Assembly: GCF_028368855.1 (NCBI RefSeq)
Contig: NZ_JAQNCY010000006.1
Coordinates: forward strand, 124,001 to 188,000
Reading direction: 5' to 3'
Length of the DNA stretch: 64,000 bases
Source of the DNA: Leisingera sp. SS27
GTDB lineage: Bacteria > Pseudomonadota > Alphaproteobacteria > Rhodobacterales > Rhodobacteraceae
The position numbers and the translations under genes are program-made. Of the stretch, positions 59,796-64,000 are shown piece after piece. Numbering within the stretch: the first letter of the stretch is position 1; each line of letters begins with the position of its first letter. The notes under the pieces were generated by a model. It was not told the DNA's origin, searched no databases, and saw only the letters and a program-made list of their open reading frames with translations.

Positions 59796-61802
59796 CTAGG
59801 CGTGCGCCACCCGCGGCCGCCCGCTGGCTTCCACCGTCAGCGTGCCTTCGACAAACACCTCCCGCGACTCCACCTGCGCGGTGCGGATATCCCGCTCCAC
59901 ATGCACATGGATGTCCTCGGCGCCCGCTTCCTCTGCCGCACCGCGGGCCTCACCGGCCAGTGCTGCCTCCAGCGCCGCCAGCGCCTCGTCTGAGGCCTGG
60001 TAATCCACCGGCCCGCTCTCCAGATGCACCCGGTATTTGCCTTCGGAAGGCGACGTCACGGTGCCGCTGCGCCGCATGGTGACACGCCCCACCACAGCAC
60101 CGATGGCATTCGCCACGCCCGCATGTTCCGGCAGGATCATGTTGCAGTGCAGCCGCTCCCCGACCGCCGGGTAGTAGCTGGGGGCAGAGGCCCCCAGCCC
60201 CACCACATCGACATTCAGCGCTGCATCCAGCGCCAGCAGCCCGCGGTGCTTTGCCAGCCCGCGCTGCAACAGAACATGCCGTGCCAGCTGATCCTCGGGC
60301 AGGCCAAAATCCTCGGCTTCTTCGGCAAAAGCAGATTCTAACAAGGTCAAAGCGGTCTGTTCGGTCAGCTGATCAATGATCATCTGCGCCAGCGTCTCCG
60401 CATCCCTTGCCACCATGTCGCCGCTGCCCACCCGGCGCCGCGCAAACAGCGTCAGCGCCTTCTCTGCCGCCTCCCGGTCCCAAGCATCCACCCGGCCCAG
60501 CACATGACTGGCATCCGACGGCGTCACGCCGGATACCTGCACCAGCCCGCGGTCCACCAGCCGGCCCAATGAGCCATGCTCCATCCGGGTGCGCAGGATC
60601 TGGCCCAGCGGGTGCACCTGCATCCCGATCCGCGCCAGCAGCCCGGCCTCCCGCTCGCTCAGCCCCGCAACCGGCACCCCCGGCACCGCGCGGACAAAAC
60701 GCCCGTCAAACTCACCCACGGTGGAGTTGCGCAGCTGCTCATCCAGCGCCGCATGCACCACCTCTGGCGCGTCGGCGGCAATCAGCGAGACCGGAACCAC
60801 CCGTCGCGGCCCCAGGGTCAGCCCGCCAGCGAGCCCGCTGGTGACCAGATGCACCTGGCTGTCGCCCCCCAGGCCGGTGGTCCGCATCGCCACCGCCTCG
60901 ACCATGGTGCGGAACGCCCCGACCCGGGCACCCGCCGGGTCAATTGCGGGCTTGCCGTCCTTGATCAGCGCCACATCCGTTGTGGTACCGCCGATGTCGC
61001 TGACCAGCGCGTGATCCGCCCCGGTCATCCAGCGCGCGCCCACGATTGAGGCTGCGGGGCCGGACAGGATGGTCTCAATCGGCCGCTCCCGCGCCTGCTC
61101 GCCGCTCATCAGCGCGCCGTCGCCGCGCACCACCATCATCGGCGCCTCAATCCCCAGATCGCGCAGCGTGTCCTGCGCCCGCCCGATCAGCCGGTCAATC
61201 ATCCCGATCAGCCGCGCGTTCAGCACCGCTGTCACCGCCCGCTTGGGCCCGTTCAGCTTGGCCGATAGCTGATGCGAGCAGGTGGCCGGCGCGCCGGTCA
61301 TCTCATGAATGATCCGCGCTGCCTCAACCTCATGGGCCGGGTTGCGGGTGGCAAAGACGCCCGCCACGGCAAAGCCGGTAACCCCCTGCCCCTCAGTGCG
61401 CAGGAACAACTCCAGCGCCTCCGTGTCCAAGGGCGCTGCTTCGCTGCCGGCATGGGTATGGCCGCCGGCAATCACCAGCGCCGGATCGCCCTTCAGCGCA
61501 TCCCGCAGCCCGTGCCGGTCCAGGTCGGACTCGTTAAACCCGATATAGATCAGCGCCACCCGGCCGCCCTGACCCTCAACCAGCGCATTGGTGGCCAGCG
61601 TGGTGGACAGGGCCGCCAGCGACACCTCCTGCGGCTGTACCCCGGACTGCTCCAGCACCGCCCGGATCGCGCCGCCGACACCAATCGCCAGATCAGCCCG
61701 CGTGGTCAGCGACTTGGCGGAGGCGATCACCTCCTTCTCGTCGCGGATCAGCACCGCATCGGTATAGGTTCCGCCTGTGTCCACTCCCAGCAGCAACGCC
61801 AT
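59796..61802 (-). CDS. Hydantoinase/oxoprolinase family protein (A-type subunit)
   Basis: 668 residues. LLLGVDTGGTYTDAVLIRDE is the actin-like ATP motif of the HyuA/oxoprolinase group, and VSDIGGTTTDVALIKDGKP a second phosphate-binding motif. It would hydrolyse a cyclic imide using ATP. The B subunit (HyuB) that normally adjoins is absent, so it may act alone or with a distant partner. MALLLGVDTG at 61802 is the likely start. Substrate unknown. Confidence 0.85.
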   Translation of the reverse strand: MALLLGVDTGGTYTDAVLIRDEKEVIASAKSLTTRADLAIGVGGAIRAVLEQSGVQPQEVSLAALSTTLATNALVEGQGGRVALIYIGFNESDLDRHGLRDALKGDPALVIAGGHTHAGSEAAPLDTEALELFLRTEGQGVTGFAVAGVFATRNPAHEVEAARIIHEMTGAPATCSHQLSAKLNGPKRAVTAVLNARLIGMIDRLIGRAQDTLRDLGIEAPMMVVRGDGALMSGEQARERPIETILSGPAASIVGARWMTGADHALVSDIGGTTTDVALIKDGKPAIDPAGARVGAFRTMVEAVAMRTTGLGGDSQVHLVTSGLAGGLTLGPRRVVPVSLIAADAPEVVHAALDEQLRNSTVGEFDGRFVRAVPGVPVAGLSEREAGLLARIGMQVHPLGQILRTRMEHGSLGRLVDRGLVQVSGVTPSDASHVLGRVDAWDREAAEKALTLFARRRVGSGDMVARDAETLAQMIIDQLTEQTALTLLESAFAEEAEDFGLPEDQLARHVLLQRGLAKHRGLLALDAALNVDVVGLGASAPSYYPAVGERLHCNMILPEHAGVANAIGAVVGRVTMRRSGTVTSPSEGKYRVHLESGPVDYQASDEALAALEAALAGEARGAAEEAGAEDIHVHVERDIRTAQVESREVFVEGTLTVEASGRPRVAHA

Positions 61803-61874
61803 GCCCAGCCCCTTCACATTCTGTTCGCCGGACCGGGTGTAACGCCTGTATGCGGCCCGTCCATCCTGTTTGCG

Positions 61875-62918
61875 TCACGAAAGCCGTTGAACCGCCCACC
61901 GCGCCGCATCCGCCACCGCCGGATCCGGATCCTCCGCCAGCCCCTGCGCCACCGCGCGCAGCTCCGTCAGGCCGGAATTTCCTATCGCATAGAGCACGTT
62001 GCGCACAAAACGGTCGCGCCCGATGCGCTTGATCGGCGAGCCGGAGAATTTCTCCCGGAACGCAGCGTCATCCAGCACCGCCAGCTCCGCCAGCTTCGGC
62101 GCCTTCAGCTCTTCGCGCGCGGCATAGCGCATGTCGCTGGCCGCCACCGCAAACTTGTTCCACGGGCAGGCCGCCAGACAGTCGTCGCAGCCATAGATCC
62201 GGTTGCCCAGCTTGCCCCGCAGTTCTTCGTCCACCGGCCCCTTGTGCTCGATCGTGAGGTAGGAAATGCAGCGCCGTGCATCAACCTGGTAGGGCGCCGG
62301 AAAGGCATCGGTCGGGCAACTGTCCAGACAGGCCCGGCAGGATCCGCAGCGGTCCGGTTCTGCCTTGTCCGCCGGCAGCTCCAGCGTGGTGAAAACAGAC
62401 CCTAAAAAGGCCCAATTCCCCCAATTCCGGCTCACCAGATTGCTGTGCTTGCCCTGCCAGCCCAGCCCCGCCGCCATGCCCAGCGCCTTTTCCGGCACCG
62501 GCGCGGTATCGACAAAGACCTTCACCTCGCAGTCCTCTCCCGCCTCCGCAATCAGCCAGCGCGCCAGCCGCTTCAGCCGCTTCTTAACCAGGTCGTGATA
62601 ATCCTTATTGCGGGCATAGACCGACACCGCACCGCGGTCCGCCTGCCCCACCACCGCCATCGGGTCTTCCTTGGGCGTGTAGCTTTCAGCCAGCATGATC
62701 ACCGACCGCGCCTCGGGCCACAACAGCGCCGGATCGCCCCGCCAATGGCTGCGGTCCTCCATCCAGCCCATCTGCCCGTGATAGCCCGCCGCCAGAAACG
62801 CCTGCAGCCTCCCAGTCACCTGCGGCACATCCCAAGGCCGGCAGATCCGGCAGGACACAAACCCTTCCGCCAGCGCCTGAGCGACCAGTTTCTCCTTGAT
62901 GCCGGATCCGTCTTTCAT
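61875..62918 (-). CDS. queG: Epoxyqueuosine reductase
   Basis: 347 residues. Last step of queuosine synthesis on tRNA: reduces epoxyqueuosine with cobalamin and two 4Fe-4S clusters. [16 protein letters not shown] and [14 protein letters not shown] hold eight cysteines; [20 protein letters not shown] lies near residue 140. The C-terminal HEAT-like tail is intact. The start codon lies inside a REP-like element (copy C), with GAGGAT 12 bases upstream. 74 bases separate it from the GST gene upstream of it in the reverse direction. Confidence 0.94.
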   Translation of the reverse strand: MKDGSGIKEKLVAQALAEGFVSCRICRPWDVPQVTGRLQAFLAAGYHGQMGWMEDRSHWRGDPALLWPEARSVIMLAESYTPKEDPMAVVGQADRGAVSVYARNKDYHDLVKKRLKRLARWLIAEAGEDCEVKVFVDTAPVPEKALGMAAGLGWQGKHSNLVSRNWGNWAFLGSVFTTLELPADKAEPDRCGSCRACLDSCPTDAFPAPYQVDARRCISYLTIEHKGPVDEELRGKLGNRIYGCDDCLAACPWNKFAVAASDMRYAAREELKAPKLAELAVLDDAAFREKFSGSPIKRIGRDRFVRNVLYAIGNSGLTELRAVAQGLAEDPDPAVADAARWAVQRLS

Positions 62919-62982
62919 CTGGCTGAAAATATCCTCGGGGGTGAATTGAGCCGGAGGCTCAAGAGGGGGCAGACAGCCCCCT
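62914..62982 (+). repeat. REP-like intergenic element, copy C
   Basis: TTCATCTGGCTGAAAATATC, followed by palindromic GAGCCGGAGGCTC and the hairpin GGGGGCAGACAGCCCCC at 62965-62981. The left end, read on the minus strand, is the ATG of queG. Confidence 0.75.
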
Positions 62983-62995
62983 AACCCCGTTAATA

Positions 62996-63661
62996 TCAGA
63001 AATCCAGATCAGTGTAATGCGGCGGCGGCCGGAAACCCGGCACCTGATCCGCCAGGATCGACCGGAAGGCGGGCCGCGACTTGATCTTGGCGTACCAGTC
63101 CTTGACCACCGCCGACCGGTTCCAGTCCACATCCGAAATGTAATCCAGCGACGACAGATGCGCGGCGGCAGCGAAATCCGCCAGCGTCATCATGTCCCCG
63201 GCCAGCCAGCGCCGGTGATCCAAGAGCCAGGCCATGTAATCCAGGTGGTATTTGATCGCCTTGGCGCCGGCCTTCACGTTGCGGCTGTCGGGATAGCCCT
63301 CACCGGTGATCTTCTTGTTCACCCGCTCATACAGCAGTTTCGACGTCACCTCGTGGTGGAACTTGTCATCAAACCAGCTGACCAGGCGGCGCACCTCAAA
63401 CCGGCCCGCGGCATCCTTGGGCATCAGCGGCGGCTCGGGGCGGGTTTCCTCCAGGTATTCACAGATTGCGGCGCTCTCGGCCATCATCTGGCCGTCCAGC
63501 CGGATCACCGGCACCTTGGCAGCCGGGTTGCGGCGCAGAAAATCCGGATCCTGCTCCCAGTAGCGTTCCTCGACCAGTTCAACCTCGATCTTCTTCTCTG
63601 CCAGCGACAGCCGCACCTTGCGGCAATAGGGGGACAGGGGAACGTGGTACAGGCGCGCCAT
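62996..63661 (-). CDS. Glutathione S-transferase family protein
   Basis: 221 residues. [20 protein letters not shown] begins a thioredoxin fold with [24 protein letters not shown] holds the cis-Pro and the MAESAAI glutathione site, and a helical C-terminal domain follows ([20 protein letters not shown]). Cytosolic; the substrate is unknown. It is the gene just upstream of queG in the same direction, and possibly co-transcribed. Confidence 0.88.
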   Translation of the reverse strand: MARLYHVPLSPYCRKVRLSLAEKKIEVELVEERYWEQDPDFLRRNPAAKVPVIRLDGQMMAESAAICEYLEETRPEPPLMPKDAAGRFEVRRLVSWFDDKFHHEVTSKLLYERVNKKITGEGYPDSRNVKAGAKAIKYHLDYMAWLLDHRRWLAGDMMTLADFAAAAHLSSLDYISDVDWNRSAVVKDWYAKIKSRPAFRSILADQVPGFRPPPHYTDLDF

Positions 63662-63727
63662 GGCTACAGGGGATCTCCAGAAAACTTATAACGGTTTCCC
63701 CAGCAATGCCTTGCAGGGGAGAAAGAT

Positions 63728-64000
63728 TCAATCCTCGAAACAATCCGCCCGCCCGTCTGCGCGAATGGTGGCCGCCCCGTCCTGGATTTGCCGCGCCCGG
63801 CGCTGCACAAAGCCGGAGGGCTTGCGGGCCGAGCGTTCCTTTGGATTAGGCAGCACCGCGGCAATCAGCGCCGCCTGACGGGCGCTCAAGCCTTCCGGGC
63901 CCACACCGAAATACTTGCGCGCCGCCGCTTCGGCGCCAAACACGCCCTCATCCATTTCGGCCACGTTCAGGTAGACTTCCAGAATGCGGCGCTTGCTCCA
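63728..64000 (-). CDS. mtgA: Monofunctional peptidoglycan transglycosylase, C-terminal part
   Basis: The 5' part runs off the right edge. The visible 90 residues read [19 protein letters not shown], then [12 protein letters not shown] and [19 protein letters not shown], matching the C-terminal part of the GT51 transglycosylase domain of MtgA. Polymerises lipid II to glycan strands at the inner membrane. Partial by window edge only, not by mutation. Confidence 0.92.
   Translation of the reverse strand, partial: WSKRRILEVYLNVAEMDEGVFGAEAAARKYFGVGPEGLSARQAALIAAVLPNPKERSARKPSGFVQRRARQIQDGAATIRADGRADCFED

Overview
The window is chromosomal DNA from a GC-rich alphaproteobacterium, most likely a Rhodobacteraceae member of the roseobacter group (Leisingera/Phaeobacter/Ruegeria-like). 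Supporting signs are a three-gene Rieske/cytochrome b/cytochrome c1 operon, a petP-petR pair, a RibH2-type lumazine synthase under an FMN riboswitch, the xseB-ispA-dxs block, ATGA-overlapped short operons and strong C/G third-position bias throughout. Species cannot be fixed from the sequence. There is no rRNA, integrase, transposase, phage module or CRISPR array. It reads as core chromosome with small accessory cassettes.

Layout. 1-8.3 kb: surface-polysaccharide cluster, mostly on the minus strand (a GT14-like glycosyltransferase cut by the left edge, two tandem GT2-like glycosyltransferases, galE, galU, kdsB, cysQ), with a divergent polysaccharide-type ABC permease. 8.3-10.3 kb: small hypothetical gene, alkB, acyltransferase. 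10.5-17.2 kb: dnaK-dnaJ behind a heat-shock-type promoter, radC, tRNA-Lys(UUU), dapF-mtaB. 17.4-20.6 kb: glyoxalase-like protein and the bc1 operon petABC. 20.8-27.6 kb: GST, PaiB-like protein, FMN riboswitch-ribH2, thiBPQ under a TPP riboswitch, aroC. 27.7-36.8 kb: lone AAA ATPase, MerR/CDF metal pair, malonyl-CoA synthetase-like ligase, DMT exporter, SDR/LysR pair, AraC regulator, DUF4142 and cupredoxin genes. 36.9-43.4 kb: ilvE, petP-petR, deacetylase-like enzyme, xseB-ispA-dxs. 43.4-50.6 kb: epimerase-like protein, methyltransferase, then a CaiD-like hydratase, NDP-forming CoA ligase, SelW-like protein and acyl-CoA dehydrogenase facing a GlxA-type regulator. 50.6-64 kb: membrane protein, VOC protein, ade-amn purine salvage pair, HU-like protein, LysE and EamA exporters, DUF4202, msrB-msrA, hydantoinase-like ATPase, queG, GST and the C-terminal part of mtgA at the right edge.

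How genes work together. galU and galE supply UDP-glucose and UDP-galactose, and kdsB supplies CMP-Kdo, for surface glycans. dapF feeds peptidoglycan and lysine, and mtgA polymerises glycan. dxs-ispA give isoprenoids. amn then ade convert AMP to adenine to hypoxanthine. Two riboswitches tie flavin and thiamine genes to their end products. The most hypothesis-rich part is the 45.2-50.6 kb CoA-dependent module, which I read as a candidate carnitine/gamma-butyrobetaine-type pathway. In non-coding DNA two repeat families stand out: an 11-bp-phased GTGCAC triplet repeat at two loci, and a REP-like element at three loci, one of which contains the start codon of queG.
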